Counted from the first letter of the stretch, positions 26,131 to 35,266 are shown. The stretch is DNA of 64,000 bases from Verrucomicrobiota bacterium (GCA_029560585.1 JAKQKQ010000049.1:119523-183522); one strand, 5' to 3'. Numbers and translations: made by a program. Notes: generated by a model from the sequence alone, not told the origin.

Positions 26131-26831
26131 AAAGCGAACGCGAAGGACGGCCGCGCGGCGCACGGTGGCTCCGGGCCCTGTTCGTCATTGCGGGATCCCT
26201 GTTGGCCACAGGGGGCGTCATCGCCATGGATGGCGGCACTCCTGCGGTGTCGGGGGCGAAACTTTTCAACGCCGGGAACGCCTGCCTTCGGGAGGGCCGG
26301 ATCGGGGAAGCGATCCTCAACTACGAGCGCGCGTCGTTGCTGGCACCCCAGGATCCAGACATTGCCGCCAACCTGATGTTCGCGCGCTCAAAGGCCGGCC
26401 TGTGGACTGGTGAACCGTCCGCGCTGGAACGACTCGTCCATAAGGCGGCACTCCATGATTGGGCGACGATCGCGGCCACGGCGCTGGCCGTCATGGTGGC
26501 CACCTTGCCTTTCGCGCTCCTGATGCCGCGGGGTCGCCCCCTCTGGCTGGGCGTCCGGGTGACGGCGGGGCTCGTTCTTGCCATCTCGCTTGCTGGCGTC
26601 GCCATGGGGTTGCCCGACCTGCGCGGCGCGGTGACAGTCGCGAAGGAGGCCGTGGCGCATGTGGCACCGGCTCCCGCGGCGGGCACCGTATTCCACCTCC
26701 GGGAAGGTGAGACCGTGCTCATCAGTAGGGCGCTGGGTGACTTCCTGCTGGTCCGCACCCGAGACGGCAGACAGGGCTGGGTGAAAGCCGGAGAGGTCAT
26801 TCCGATCATCCCCTCCCGAAAAGGGGCATGA
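26127..26831 (+). CDS. batE: BatE-like TPR/SH3 protein
   Basis: 234 residues. Signal or membrane segment near 16-33, a short TPR unit (FNAGNACLREGRIGEAILNYERASLLAP), two membrane helices (WATIAATALAVMVATLPFALL and WLGVRVTAGLVLAISLAGVAMGL), then an SH3-like domain (TVFHLREGETVLISRALGDFLLVRTRDGRQGWVKAGEV). Last gene of the operon; BatD and BatE overlap by four bases. Confidence 0.88.
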   Translation: MKSEREGRPRGARWLRALFVIAGSLLATGGVIAMDGGTPAVSGAKLFNAGNACLREGRIGEAILNYERASLLAPQDPDIAANLMFARSKAGLWTGEPSALERLVHKAALHDWATIAATALAVMVATLPFALLMPRGRPLWLGVRVTAGLVLAISLAGVAMGLPDLRGAVTVAKEAVAHVAPAPAAGTVFHLREGETVLISRALGDFLLVRTRDGRQGWVKAGEVIPIIPSRKGA

Positions 26832-26904
26832 TCACGCGCATCCCACCGGTGCCCTCACTTGCAGGATTTCGACCGTTGGCAAGAATACCCTTCGCCACCG
26901 GTGC

Positions 26905-27134
26905 CTAGCCCGGATATTTCACAGCCTTTCGGCTGTGAAATATCCGGGCTCTGGGAAAACCGCGCCATGAAAGCCATTTATTGGGAGAGGTCGGGCAATG
27001 ACTGGGATCTTTCGTGGGTGCAGAATGTGTTTCGCGGATCGGTGGCCCCAAACCCTCCAAAATCGCATTTTTCAGAGCGCGGTTTTCCTTTGAGCCTGCA
27101 TGTTTCACGCGGGAGCGTGAAACATGCAGGCTAG
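26905..27134. mobile_element. 230-bp twin-hairpin element, copy 1 (CTAG-bounded)
   Basis: It starts CTAGCCCGGATATTTCACAG and ends with the complement of CTAGCCTGCATGTTTCACGC. Each end is followed at once by its own complement, giving two long perfect hairpins with 4-base loops. The middle 140 bases are AT-richer. An inverted copy, about 90% identical, is at 63772-64000. No transposase gene is present, so this is presumably non-autonomous. It lies between the BatE stop and the Prc gene. Confidence 0.85.
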
Positions 27135-27161
27135 GGTCGCCCCCCTGGTTGCCGCAGCTGA

Positions 27162-27198
27162 CAAAGGTGTAAGCTTCCCGAAAGACTACCGAAAGCCC
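27162..27198 (+). promoter_or_regulatory. Probable response-regulator operator, copy 2
   Basis: CAAAGGTGTAAGC followed by GTAAG (27169), GAAAG (27180) and GAAAG (27191), 11 bases apart as in 18083-18122. GATATT (27206-27211) ten bases further could be the -10 box, placing the transcript start next to the ATG at 27219. Confidence 0.6.
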
Positions 27199-27218
27199 AT
27201 GCGGCGATATTAGGCATC

Positions 27219-29459
27219 ATGAACACCACACGAATCTTGAGACCGATCACGGCACTCGGGCTGCTGGCACTCTCCCTCGCCCCGCGCGCGGAATCCGCGG
27301 CGCCACAGGCAAATACAACGCCGGGCGAGGACCAGAGCGAGGCCCGCATATCCGCCCTCACCGCCCGGCTCCTGGACCGATCCCATTTTCTGGGCCAGCG
27401 ATTCGACGATGCGGTCTCCGAAAAATTTTTCGACAACTACCTGAAGGCCCTCGATCGCGGCAGGCTGCACCTGCTCCAATCGGACATTGATGAGTTCGCG
27501 GTCTATCGCGATGCGCTCGATGACCTGACACTGGCGCGGGGCGACACCAGCCCCGCACACAAGATCTACGCGCGATTCGCGGAACGCCTCGCGCAGCGCA
27601 TCGCGTTCGCCAAGGAGGCCCTCGCCAAGAACCACTTCGACTTTTCCGGGGATGACAGCTGGCTCGCGCAGAGGGACAAAGAACCCTGGCCGAAAGACAT
27701 GGCGGTGGCCAAGGAACTCTGGTTCGGCGAACTGCGAAACGAATACCTGCAAGAAAAACTCGCGGGCAAGAAGCCCGGCGAAATCACCCGCACGCTGCAA
27801 CGGCGCTATGATCGGATGGCCCGCACCGCGGAGGAGATGAGCCGCAAGGAGGTCTTCGATGTCTACATGAATGCGCTCGCCCACGCGTATGACCCACACT
27901 CGGACTACATGGGCCCGAGCCAGATGGAAGATTTCGCCATCCAGATGAACCTCAAACTCTGCGGCGTCGGCGCGACCCTCCAGTCCGACGATGGCTACTG
28001 CCGGGTCAAAGAACTGGTTGCCGGCGGACCGGCCGCCCGAAGCGGGCAAATCCACCCAGGCGATCGCATCGTTGCGGTGCGACAAAATCAAGACGAGCCC
28101 ACCGACATCGTGGACATGCCTCTGCACAAGGCCGTGGAACTCATCCGCGGCCCCAAGGGAACGCGTGTCGAGTTAACCCTCATCCCGGCCAACGCCGCGG
28201 ATGATTCCGTGCGCAAGATCGTTCCCATCGTCCGCGACGAGATCAAACTGGAAGAGCAGGAGGCCAAAGCCCGAATCGTGGACATGCCCTGGGACGGCGG
28301 GCGGGTCCGGCTCGGGGTGATCGATCTCCCGGCATTCTACGCGGATATGGACGGACAGCGCGGGACGTCGGGCAAGAGCGCGACGGAGGACGTCGCCCGC
28401 CTGCTCCTGAAACTGAACGCGGAGGGGACCGAGGGCGTGGTCCTCGATCTCCGGAGGAACGGGGGAGGATCCCTCGACGAGGCCATTGGGCTCGCGGGTC
28501 TGTTCATCCCCACGGGACCGGTGGTCCAGACGAAAGATGCGGCGGGCCGCCTGCAGGTGGGCGTCGATAACGATCCGCGCGTCCTGTACACCGGCCCCCT
28601 GGTGGTGCTCACCAGCCGATTGAGCGCATCGGCATCCGAAATCGTCGCCGGCGCACTCCAAGATCTGGGGCGCGCCCTGATCGTAGGCGATCCCTCCACT
28701 TTCGGAAAGGGCACCGTCCAGTCGCTGATCCCGTTGGCCGACCTGATGAAGCGGAATGGCGTGACGCCGGTCGCGGACCCGGGCTCGCTGAAGATGACCA
28801 TCGCAAAATTCTACAGGCCCGGCGGCGCATCGACGCAGTTGCGGGGGGTGGTGCCCGACATCGTCCTGTCTTCACCCACGGACGTGCCCAAAATCGCGGA
28901 ACAGGAGATGGATAATGCAATGGCCTGGGACGCCGTGGCCCCGTCCAGATATGAGCCCCTCAACCTCGTCGGCCCGTATCTGCCCGCGCTGAGGTCCCGG
29001 TCAGCCGTGCGCGTGGAAGCGGACCCACAATTCGCCTGGCTGCGCGAGGATGCGGTCGCCCTTCAGAAGAAAATGACGGATCCCACCGTCTCCCTGAACG
29101 AGGCGAATCGGGCCAAAGAGAAGAAGGCCGCCGAGGAACGGATCGAGGAACACAAGCGGCTGCTGGCGAAACAGCCGCCGCCCGATGAGACGGTGTACGC
29201 GATCAATTTGGCGTCGGCCGGAAAACGCGGCTTGCCCGCGCCAGAACCACGCGCCTCCGAAAAGAAGGATCAGCCCAAGGTCAACGCGGGAGGCGCGGAC
29301 GGCGAAGATTCGCTGGATGCCGAGGCCACCGGCACCGACCCGGTTCTCACGGAGACCAAACACATCCTCGCGGACTATATCGGCATGGCGCGGCACCCCC
29401 TGCCGAAGGATGTCGTGCGCCACGAGCACGGCGAAATCCGCACGGGTTTTGGCGGGTGA
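27219..29459 (+). CDS. S41 family tail-specific protease (Prc/Tsp-like)
   Basis: 746 residues. Signal peptide (ITALGLLALSLAPRAESA), N-terminal helical domain, PDZ domain near 240-330 (CGVGATLQSDDGYCRVKELVAGGPAARSG), then the S41 core. LSASASEI gives catalytic Ser471 and STFGKGTVQ gives Lys497, one residue further apart than in E. coli Prc owing to an extra Ser. The long C-terminal region with EANRAKEKKAAEERIEEHK is the Prc-type tail. It degrades or processes envelope proteins. The ribosome site is weak, and the promoter lies very close, so the mRNA may be nearly leaderless. Confidence 0.93.
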   Translation: MNTTRILRPITALGLLALSLAPRAESAAPQANTTPGEDQSEARISALTARLLDRSHFLGQRFDDAVSEKFFDNYLKALDRGRLHLLQSDIDEFAVYRDALDDLTLARGDTSPAHKIYARFAERLAQRIAFAKEALAKNHFDFSGDDSWLAQRDKEPWPKDMAVAKELWFGELRNEYLQEKLAGKKPGEITRTLQRRYDRMARTAEEMSRKEVFDVYMNALAHAYDPHSDYMGPSQMEDFAIQMNLKLCGVGATLQSDDGYCRVKELVAGGPAARSGQIHPGDRIVAVRQNQDEPTDIVDMPLHKAVELIRGPKGTRVELTLIPANAADDSVRKIVPIVRDEIKLEEQEAKARIVDMPWDGGRVRLGVIDLPAFYADMDGQRGTSGKSATEDVARLLLKLNAEGTEGVVLDLRRNGGGSLDEAIGLAGLFIPTGPVVQTKDAAGRLQVGVDNDPRVLYTGPLVVLTSRLSASASEIVAGALQDLGRALIVGDPSTFGKGTVQSLIPLADLMKRNGVTPVADPGSLKMTIAKFYRPGGASTQLRGVVPDIVLSSPTDVPKIAEQEMDNAMAWDAVAPSRYEPLNLVGPYLPALRSRSAVRVEADPQFAWLREDAVALQKKMTDPTVSLNEANRAKEKKAAEERIEEHKRLLAKQPPPDETVYAINLASAGKRGLPAPEPRASEKKDQPKVNAGGADGEDSLDAEATGTDPVLTETKHILADYIGMARHPLPKDVVRHEHGEIRTGFGG

Positions 29460-29474
29460 CTCACAACCAGGGAC

Positions 29475-29501
29475 GCGCCCGCCCCTTGCACGGGTGGGCG
29501 C
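29475..29501. terminator. GC-rich hairpin between convergent genes
   Basis: GCGCCCGCCC and GGGTGGGCGC pair over 10 base pairs (one G-U) around a 7-base loop, 15 bases after the Prc stop and 38 before the sulfatase stop. There is no T-run, so a classical intrinsic terminator is unproven. Confidence 0.4.
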
Positions 29502-29538
29502 CATCCCCGGACAACCCACGTTTGAAGCTTTCCGCCGG

Positions 29539-31104
29539 TCACTCCGTGCGCCCACCGACCGGCCCCTGCCCCGCCCAGGGGGGTGTCCCAAACCAGTCGT
29601 GCATCTCCTTCTCAAATGGCGCGACAACGTCGCGCGGCTCTGGCCACTGGCCGCGATCACCGGTCTCGGCGATCCACGCGTCCAGCGCGGCGCGCATGCG
29701 GAGCAAAGCCTCGCGGTGACCGGGAATTGACGAGTCGGCCAGATTGCGGACCTCGTGCGGGTCGATCGCGGTGTCGTAGAGCTCCTCGGATGGACCGCGC
29801 ATCGCCATGAGTTCGGCGGCTGGACCCGTCAGTTTTCCCTGCGCCATCAGCTCTCGCATCAACGGGACGATTATAAAACACTTCTCTTTATAGCGATTGA
29901 GCGACGCAAATGTCGGTCCGGGCGTGAAGTTGCGAATGTAATGCCAGCGCGCGTCTCGCACGGAACGCACCCTTTGGACGGTTTCGTCGATGCGATCCCG
30001 CGCCGAGAAGGCGTACTGCCGCGGCGGATCGGCCCCCTCGCCGAGGAAGGTGCGTCCCTGCATTGTCGGCGGCCGCGATTCGCCGGCGATCGCGAGCGTG
30101 GTCGCGGTCACGTCGATCAGGCTGATGACCTGATCGCAGACCCCGCCCGGCATGATCTGCGCGGGTCGGGGGAAGTTCTTGGGCCACCGGATGATGAGGG
30201 GCACGTGCAGCCCACTGTCGTAACACCAGTGAATTCCCCGCGGCTCGAGGCGGCCGTTGTCCGCAAAGAAGATGACCGCCGTGTCATCCTCCAGCCCGTC
30301 CTCGCGGAGGCGCTCCAGGACCCAGCCTATGCGACGATCCATCCCAGAAACGGAATTGAGGTACCGCGCCCATTCCTCGCGCACCACCGGATGGTCCGGG
30401 TAGTACGGCGGTGGGGTGACGTTTTCGGGCGTGGCCACGCGCGGGTGCTCCCGCTCCCCCACCCATTCCACGCGATCCTTCTTCGCGCTTTTCCGATCAT
30501 AGATGTCGTACTCGACCTCGTGCGAATTGACGACCGCGAAGAAAGGCCGACGCAATTTCAGCGTCGACCAGTCGTCTGACATGTAGATGGGGCCCTCGTT
30601 GGCGAAGTTGAGATCCAGTTTCCCGGTCCCGACCGGGAGATCGCCGATCGTCTTGATATTGGCCGTGAAATAGCCCGCGTCCCGGAGCCAATGGGTGATC
30701 GGCCGCACGCCCGCGGGCAACCTGAAATCATCCTCGCGATGCGACCGCATGTTGTGCGTGTCGGTGGTCGTCTGGTACATGCCGGTGAAGAACGCCGACC
30801 GGCTCGGCGCGCAGGCCGGATTCGTGGAAAACACCCGCGTGTAGCGCACGCCTTCCGCGGCAAGGCGGTCGAGATTTGGCGTCGCCACCCCTTTCGCCCC
30901 ATAGCAGCCGAGGTCGAGACAGATGTTCTCCCCGATCAGCCATAGGATGTTGGGCCGGCGGGGAGCGTCGGCGGCCGATGCCTGTGCGGCCAGGAGAATC
31001 GGGAGCGCGATCAATCGCCAGAGGCGGTGAATGGGCAGGTGGCCGCGGGCACGGGCGATCGAAGAGACGGCTCGCCCATGCTCGCCGCCACAGCCTTCGG
31101 CCAT
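29539..31104 (-). CDS. Secreted sulfatase, heparan N-sulfatase-like branch
   Basis: 521 residues from the ATG at 31104. Earlier starts are rejected because they read through repeat B (ATG 31122 is part of the repeat end). A signal segment (RLWRLIALPILLAAQASAADA) precedes PNILWLIGEN. The formylglycine site is CAPSR, Cys98, followed by FFTGMYQTTT as in sulfamidase-like family members. VIFFADNG carries the later metal ligands. The N-terminal metal motif is GEN-ICLDLG where relatives usually have an acidic pair (SED), so Asn60 replaces one ligand position. It would desulfate a glycan in the periplasm or outside. Confidence 0.88.
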   Translation of the reverse strand: MAEGCGGEHGRAVSSIARARGHLPIHRLWRLIALPILLAAQASAADAPRRPNILWLIGENICLDLGCYGAKGVATPNLDRLAAEGVRYTRVFSTNPACAPSRSAFFTGMYQTTTDTHNMRSHREDDFRLPAGVRPITHWLRDAGYFTANIKTIGDLPVGTGKLDLNFANEGPIYMSDDWSTLKLRRPFFAVVNSHEVEYDIYDRKSAKKDRVEWVGEREHPRVATPENVTPPPYYPDHPVVREEWARYLNSVSGMDRRIGWVLERLREDGLEDDTAVIFFADNGRLEPRGIHWCYDSGLHVPLIIRWPKNFPRPAQIMPGGVCDQVISLIDVTATTLAIAGESRPPTMQGRTFLGEGADPPRQYAFSARDRIDETVQRVRSVRDARWHYIRNFTPGPTFASLNRYKEKCFIIVPLMRELMAQGKLTGPAAELMAMRGPSEELYDTAIDPHEVRNLADSSIPGHREALLRMRAALDAWIAETGDRGQWPEPRDVVAPFEKEMHDWFGTPPWAGQGPVGGRTE

Positions 31105-31114
31105 TTTGCGGCTA

Positions 31115-31310
31115 GATCCCATGCCGCCCGAGGGCGGCACCACCGGGGCGGAAAATCGTAGCGAAGCCGCTTCCGGCTTCGGAGATCGCTCGGCCGCCAC
31201 GGGCGGGACGCCCGTGCCACAGGACCGTGGCATGGGCATCTTGCCCATGGCCCCCGCCGAAGGGCGCAAGCCCTTTGCTACTCGGTCGTTACGCCCTATT
31301 TTCGAGTCAG
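31115..31310. repeat. Fixed-end modular element, family B core, copy 1
   Basis: On the minus strand it opens CTGACTCGAAAAT and ends CCGGTGGTGCCGCC, a TGCCGCC/GGCGGCA hairpin and CATGGGATC. The core holds GCAAAGGGCTTGCGCCCTTC, CATGGGCAAGATGCCCATG and GGCACGGGCGTCCCGCCCGTG. The second B-type copy is 37652-37870. Confidence 0.85.
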
Positions 31311-31331
31311 CCACAGTCTGTCCCATCGCCA

Positions 31332-33479
31332 TCACTGCGAGGATCGGAATACCGCCTCGCCCGGTTCCAGCACCAGCTTTTCGTTGCGGAACGTGAACTC
31401 GGCGGGCTTGTCGGCGATGCAGGCAAAGATGGTTCCCGAACGACCGTCCGCCAATCTCCATGCCCCATGCAAAATCGACGGCACGGCGAGCGTGCGGCGC
31501 GTCTTCCCATCCTTCTCAGTGAACACCATCTCCACGGCAGGGACATCCAGGTCCGGCGAGGCCATCCGCCGCCCGAAGTTGAGAAATTCGCCCGCCGGCC
31601 CGCGCCAAAGGTCAAGGTGCGCCCGAAGCAGGCGCCGCTGGTTCGCCTCCAGTTTCTTGGGGTCGAGCCATCGGCCCCAGAGGGCGATGGCGGGGATCTT
31701 GCCGCAAACCAGATTCATGCCGATCTGGTACAGTGCCAATTGGCTGGGTCTGTCGGTGGCGTAACAGCCCTCGCTGCCGTATCCGGCGATGTAATCGTGA
31801 TAGACGTGCGTGAACAGGGGCACGCCCATCACGCCCGCCCCAGAACGCGGCCAGCGCCCCTGATGCAGATCGCGGGCGTGATACGTGTCGAGGAGCGGGA
31901 GATAGAACTCGCCCGGCTCCTCGATGGAGAACGCGAAATTCGGATCGCGGGCCTTTCCCTCCTTGCGGATTTCGCCAAACAGCCGATACAGGGCCTCGCT
32001 GCACCAATTCCCACCGCCCGGTGGATGATCGTGCCGCGGGTGAAGGCATTCCTTCATCCCGCCGCCGACGATCTGGTCCACCTGCACGCAGTCGATGCCC
32101 AACTGTTGGCACCGCATGGACGCCCCCAACAGGATCTCCCGCGCCAGCGGCGTGCTGGAGCATATGGTCGCGGTCTGCCCGACGCCTTCGGTCGGCTTGC
32201 CGCTGATCACGGCCTGGCCCAGCGCATCGCTGATCGCCGATGTCCGCCCACGCCGATCGAACTCGGCCTGCTGATCCACGAGGACGCGTGGGCGGTCGGG
32301 GCCCGCCAGATCCTTGTGCAGAGTCCAGTGCAAGCCCGAGAGAAACACCATCGTATGATGCCCCCGGGCATGAAGCGCCTTCGTCATCGCGGCAAATTCA
32401 CTCTCGCCGCCGTAGGGCGGAAAATAATCGGGCGTCACCCAGGTGTCGAGTTTCTCCCATGATATGATCAGGCAGGTGATCGGCGCGCCCACCAACTCCC
32501 GCCAGCCGTCCACCTGTTCGACCACCGTGGACCTTCGATCCCCCACGGTCCCATCCGGCATCTGACCTCGGAGCGAGTACGTCAGGATCAGCGAAGGCTC
32601 CGTCATCCATTTCGGAACATCTCCCGCCGCCACGCGCCGCGCCATCGTCTGCCGACACCACGACTGCTCGACCGCCCACTGCCGATAGAGATCGGCGGCC
32701 GCCTCCCAGGTCATCGTCTCCAGGCCCGCCGACGGTCGCAGGCCCGCGAGGTCAACATCATAGCCCAACTCCCACCGGCTCACGGGCGACTGCGGCAACA
32801 GATGCGCGACGCTCAGCTCAAGGGCCTTCCCGATGCGCCGCGAGCAGAACATCTTCGCGTGGGCTCGCTGGTCCCGGCTCGCCATGTACAGCCCGGCCCT
32901 CGAATCGAAAGCGGCCATCATCTGCAGCGAGGCGACGCCCGGATACCTGAATTCGCGGTCCGCCCGGTTCTGGGTGGGGTTGCGGAGCACCGTCCCGTCA
33001 CACTCCGGCCACAGGAGCCGATCCTCTTCGCCAGAACCCGAGAACGGTAATCGCAGCGCCACCAGGGGAAACCGGACCTCCGCGATTGTGCAGGGCGCCG
33101 GTGCCCTGATCGCGATGCGCCCGAGCACGTGCGGGGAGGTCTTGTCCGACCTGAACCGGCAAGTCACGGTCAGATTTACCGGCTTGTCGTGGTTAGCCTC
33201 GATGATCACCTCGCCCTTCTCCTGACGGACGGCGATCGCCATGGCGTTGGTCGAGGAGATCACCCGGGACTCGCCGGCCAATTTCACAGTGTAGAGGGGC
33301 GCCGCCCCGGCCGGATCGAGCCACTCCCGTCCAGAGGCCATATCCTTCATGGAAACCATCGCCCCGCGTCCCGTGTCCCAGTCGATCCTCAGGATCTCAT
33401 TCGTCAGCGAGACAACCTCCCCCGAAAGGGCCGCCCGCGCCATCGCGAGGAGGATTGACGAAAGGAAGAGGATTCTCAT
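31332..33479 (-). CDS. Secreted DUF6259-type glycoside-hydrolase-like protein
   Basis: 715 residues from the ATG at 33479, which starts a signal peptide (MRILFLSSILLAMARAALS). The N-terminal beta region (LRIDWDTGRGAMVSMKDMASGREWL, residues about 28-230) resembles the galactose-mutarotase-like domain of DUF6259 proteins. The barrel contains WEKLDTWVTPDYFPPYGGE, QQLGIDCVQVDQIVGGG (candidate Asp) and FAFSIEEPGEFYLPLLD (candidate Glu). The C-terminal sandwich follows. It is probably a clan GH-D-like exo-acting hydrolase, but I cannot name the substrate. It is followed by repeat B and the sulfatase on the same strand. Confidence 0.78.
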   Translation of the reverse strand: MRILFLSSILLAMARAALSGEVVSLTNEILRIDWDTGRGAMVSMKDMASGREWLDPAGAAPLYTVKLAGESRVISSTNAMAIAVRQEKGEVIIEANHDKPVNLTVTCRFRSDKTSPHVLGRIAIRAPAPCTIAEVRFPLVALRLPFSGSGEEDRLLWPECDGTVLRNPTQNRADREFRYPGVASLQMMAAFDSRAGLYMASRDQRAHAKMFCSRRIGKALELSVAHLLPQSPVSRWELGYDVDLAGLRPSAGLETMTWEAAADLYRQWAVEQSWCRQTMARRVAAGDVPKWMTEPSLILTYSLRGQMPDGTVGDRRSTVVEQVDGWRELVGAPITCLIISWEKLDTWVTPDYFPPYGGESEFAAMTKALHARGHHTMVFLSGLHWTLHKDLAGPDRPRVLVDQQAEFDRRGRTSAISDALGQAVISGKPTEGVGQTATICSSTPLAREILLGASMRCQQLGIDCVQVDQIVGGGMKECLHPRHDHPPGGGNWCSEALYRLFGEIRKEGKARDPNFAFSIEEPGEFYLPLLDTYHARDLHQGRWPRSGAGVMGVPLFTHVYHDYIAGYGSEGCYATDRPSQLALYQIGMNLVCGKIPAIALWGRWLDPKKLEANQRRLLRAHLDLWRGPAGEFLNFGRRMASPDLDVPAVEMVFTEKDGKTRRTLAVPSILHGAWRLADGRSGTIFACIADKPAEFTFRNEKLVLEPGEAVFRSSQ

Positions 33480-33710
33480 GACCAAAGAAAGTGCATCCAG
33501 GCTGGCAGGATGCACCTTACGGCTCCCGCGGGAACCGCGCAAGGATGCAACGGCTCATACTACCATCGCCAGACCCTCGATCACCCCCGTCCCATGGACG
33601 ATGCCACACGTCGGGTTCGGCCCAGGCGACGATCCGGGCGAATCCCCATCGTCTCTGTTAAAATGATTGAACCGGAGCAGCCCCCCAACCGACTCTGATT
33701 CTGGAACCAC

Positions 33711-34271
33711 ATGGACGGCACCGATTCGCTGCGAGACGATTTGCTGGTCCTGCAATGCCAGCAGGGTGACGCCGCGGCCTTCGATCAACTGGTCGAACGG
33801 TGGCAACAGCCGCTGATGAACTATGCCTTTCGGCTCACGGGTGACCGAACGACCGCGCAGGACGTCGTACAGGAGACTTGGATGGCGGTCATCCGAGGGC
33901 TCATCACATTGAAGGACATGACCCTCTTCCGCGCATGGCTGTTCCGCATCGCCAGCCACAAATGCCAGGACCACTGGAGGCGCAACCGGTCCAGAGAACG
34001 GTTTGTCACAGAGGTGCAGAACCAGCCCGAACCCTGCTGCACCGCCTCCGGATCACCGGGCGCTGTCCGCACGGACGTTGCTGCCGCATTCCGACGCCTC
34101 CCTCCAGAAAGCCGGGTCGTCCTGGCCCTGATGTACCTGGAGGATTTTTCCGTTGGCGAGATTGCCGACATGCTCTCATTGCCGGAAGGCACGGTCAAAT
34201 CGAGGCTCTTTCACGCCCGCAAACAACTGCGACAACTCATGGAGAAAGACTATGGAACCGATAGACGTTGA
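33711..34271 (+). CDS. ECF-type RNA polymerase sigma factor
   Basis: 186 residues. Region 2 spans about 18-88 (AAAFDQLVERWQQPLMNYAFRLTGDRTTAQDVVQETWMAV, then FRAWLFRIASHKCQDHWRR). Region 4 spans about 127-180 (LPPESRVVLALMYLEDFSVGEIADMLSLPEGTVKSRLFHARKQLR). The linker contains a Cys pair, EPCCTASG. The gene overlaps the membrane-protein gene by 20 bases, the usual sign of a sigma/anti-sigma pair. TAAAAT at 33659-33664 may be its -10 element. Confidence 0.94.
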   Translation: MDGTDSLRDDLLVLQCQQGDAAAFDQLVERWQQPLMNYAFRLTGDRTTAQDVVQETWMAVIRGLITLKDMTLFRAWLFRIASHKCQDHWRRNRSRERFVTEVQNQPEPCCTASGSPGAVRTDVAAAFRRLPPESRVVLALMYLEDFSVGEIADMLSLPEGTVKSRLFHARKQLRQLMEKDYGTDRR

Positions 34272-35205
34272 ACTGAAGAATGCGTTTGCCCGCCAGGACC
34301 CAATCCCCGCCGCCGAATCGGCGGCCATCAAACATCGGATCATCGAGGCGTTTGCACGCAAACAGAAGAGTGTTTTCAGCCTGATGACGGTCTATCTGGT
34401 CGCATTGGTGCTGGTCATCATCGCGCTGATCGCCTTGTACACATGCACATCGAGCATCAAGGACTGCCTCCTGTACGGCATCGGCATCTTGATCATGTTC
34501 GAGAGTACGGTGCTGATGAAACTCTGGTACTGGGTCATGCACAGCAAGATCGCCACGGTGCGCGAGATCAAGCTGGTGCAGCTGTCGATCGCAGAATTGA
34601 AGGCGCGGCTTTCTCCCGAAGAGCGCAGGACGACCGAGGCCCTCCCGCAAGAGAACACACCCGAACCGCCTCCAGTCCCGGCGGCACCAGCCCCGTCGAC
34701 GCCGTGGTGGACAATCCTCTCAATCGTCTGGCTGCTGGCGGTGGGCGGCTGCATCTATTTTGGCCGACTACACTCACCGGCGGAACCGCGGGGCGTCACC
34801 CCCTACTACGAAAGAACCATCGCGGCAGAAGAACCGGAATGGCGGGGAAGCTTCGAGGTCACAAAGGGACGCGTGCGATTCTATCCGCAGTTGATGACCC
34901 CCGAGAGAACCTCACGGGTCTGGATCAGCGTGGCACAGGAAGGCCGTGAACCGATGTATGCCGGCTCCCTCGAATGCGGAGCCAGAATCAGTTTCGGCCA
35001 CGCCGTGCCGGGCCGTTACGTCGTCAGAGGCCGGAACGAAAGAGTGCATGGCAGTCTGGTCTTTCGCATCGGGGGCGTGGACGAAATCCCGGGTCAACCA
35101 TCGTTCGGACGCATCCTGCTCCTGATGCTGAGCGCGGCGTTGACCGTCGTGATTCCGATCGCCTGGTTCCAACATCGCTGGTTACGACGCGCCGATCTGG
35201 CATAA
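34252..35205 (+). CDS. DUF6768-like membrane protein, probable partner of the ECF sigma factor
   Basis: 317 residues from the ATG at 34252. The cytoplasmic N-terminus (VELKNAFARQDPIPAAESA) is followed by two helices (FSLMTVYLVALVLVIIALIALY and CLLYGIGILIMFESTVLMKLWYWV), then KIATVREIKLVQLSIAEL. This matches the DUF6768 pattern often encoded after ECF sigma factors. A Pro-rich linker, a third helix (WWTILSIVWLLAVGGCIYF), an extracytoplasmic beta-rich domain and a C-terminal helix follow. The translational overlap with the sigma gene suggests that it controls sigma availability; it lacks a zinc-finger anti-sigma motif. Confidence 0.75.
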   Translation: MEPIDVELKNAFARQDPIPAAESAAIKHRIIEAFARKQKSVFSLMTVYLVALVLVIIALIALYTCTSSIKDCLLYGIGILIMFESTVLMKLWYWVMHSKIATVREIKLVQLSIAELKARLSPEERRTTEALPQENTPEPPPVPAAPAPSTPWWTILSIVWLLAVGGCIYFGRLHSPAEPRGVTPYYERTIAAEEPEWRGSFEVTKGRVRFYPQLMTPERTSRVWISVAQEGREPMYAGSLECGARISFGHAVPGRYVVRGRNERVHGSLVFRIGGVDEIPGQPSFGRILLLMLSAALTVVIPIAWFQHRWLRRADLA

Positions 35206-35266
35206 GGCCAGAGCGAGACGGTTGACGCCGCTCCTCGGCCGCTCGTTGGCCCCCCGCGATGCCCCG

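Noticed and set aside
26967..27134. 55-codon frame inside the twin-hairpin element, also open in the second copy
   Set aside because: Differences between copies are mostly amino-acid changing (about eight against four silent), and it ends in the terminal hairpin; no sign of selection as protein.
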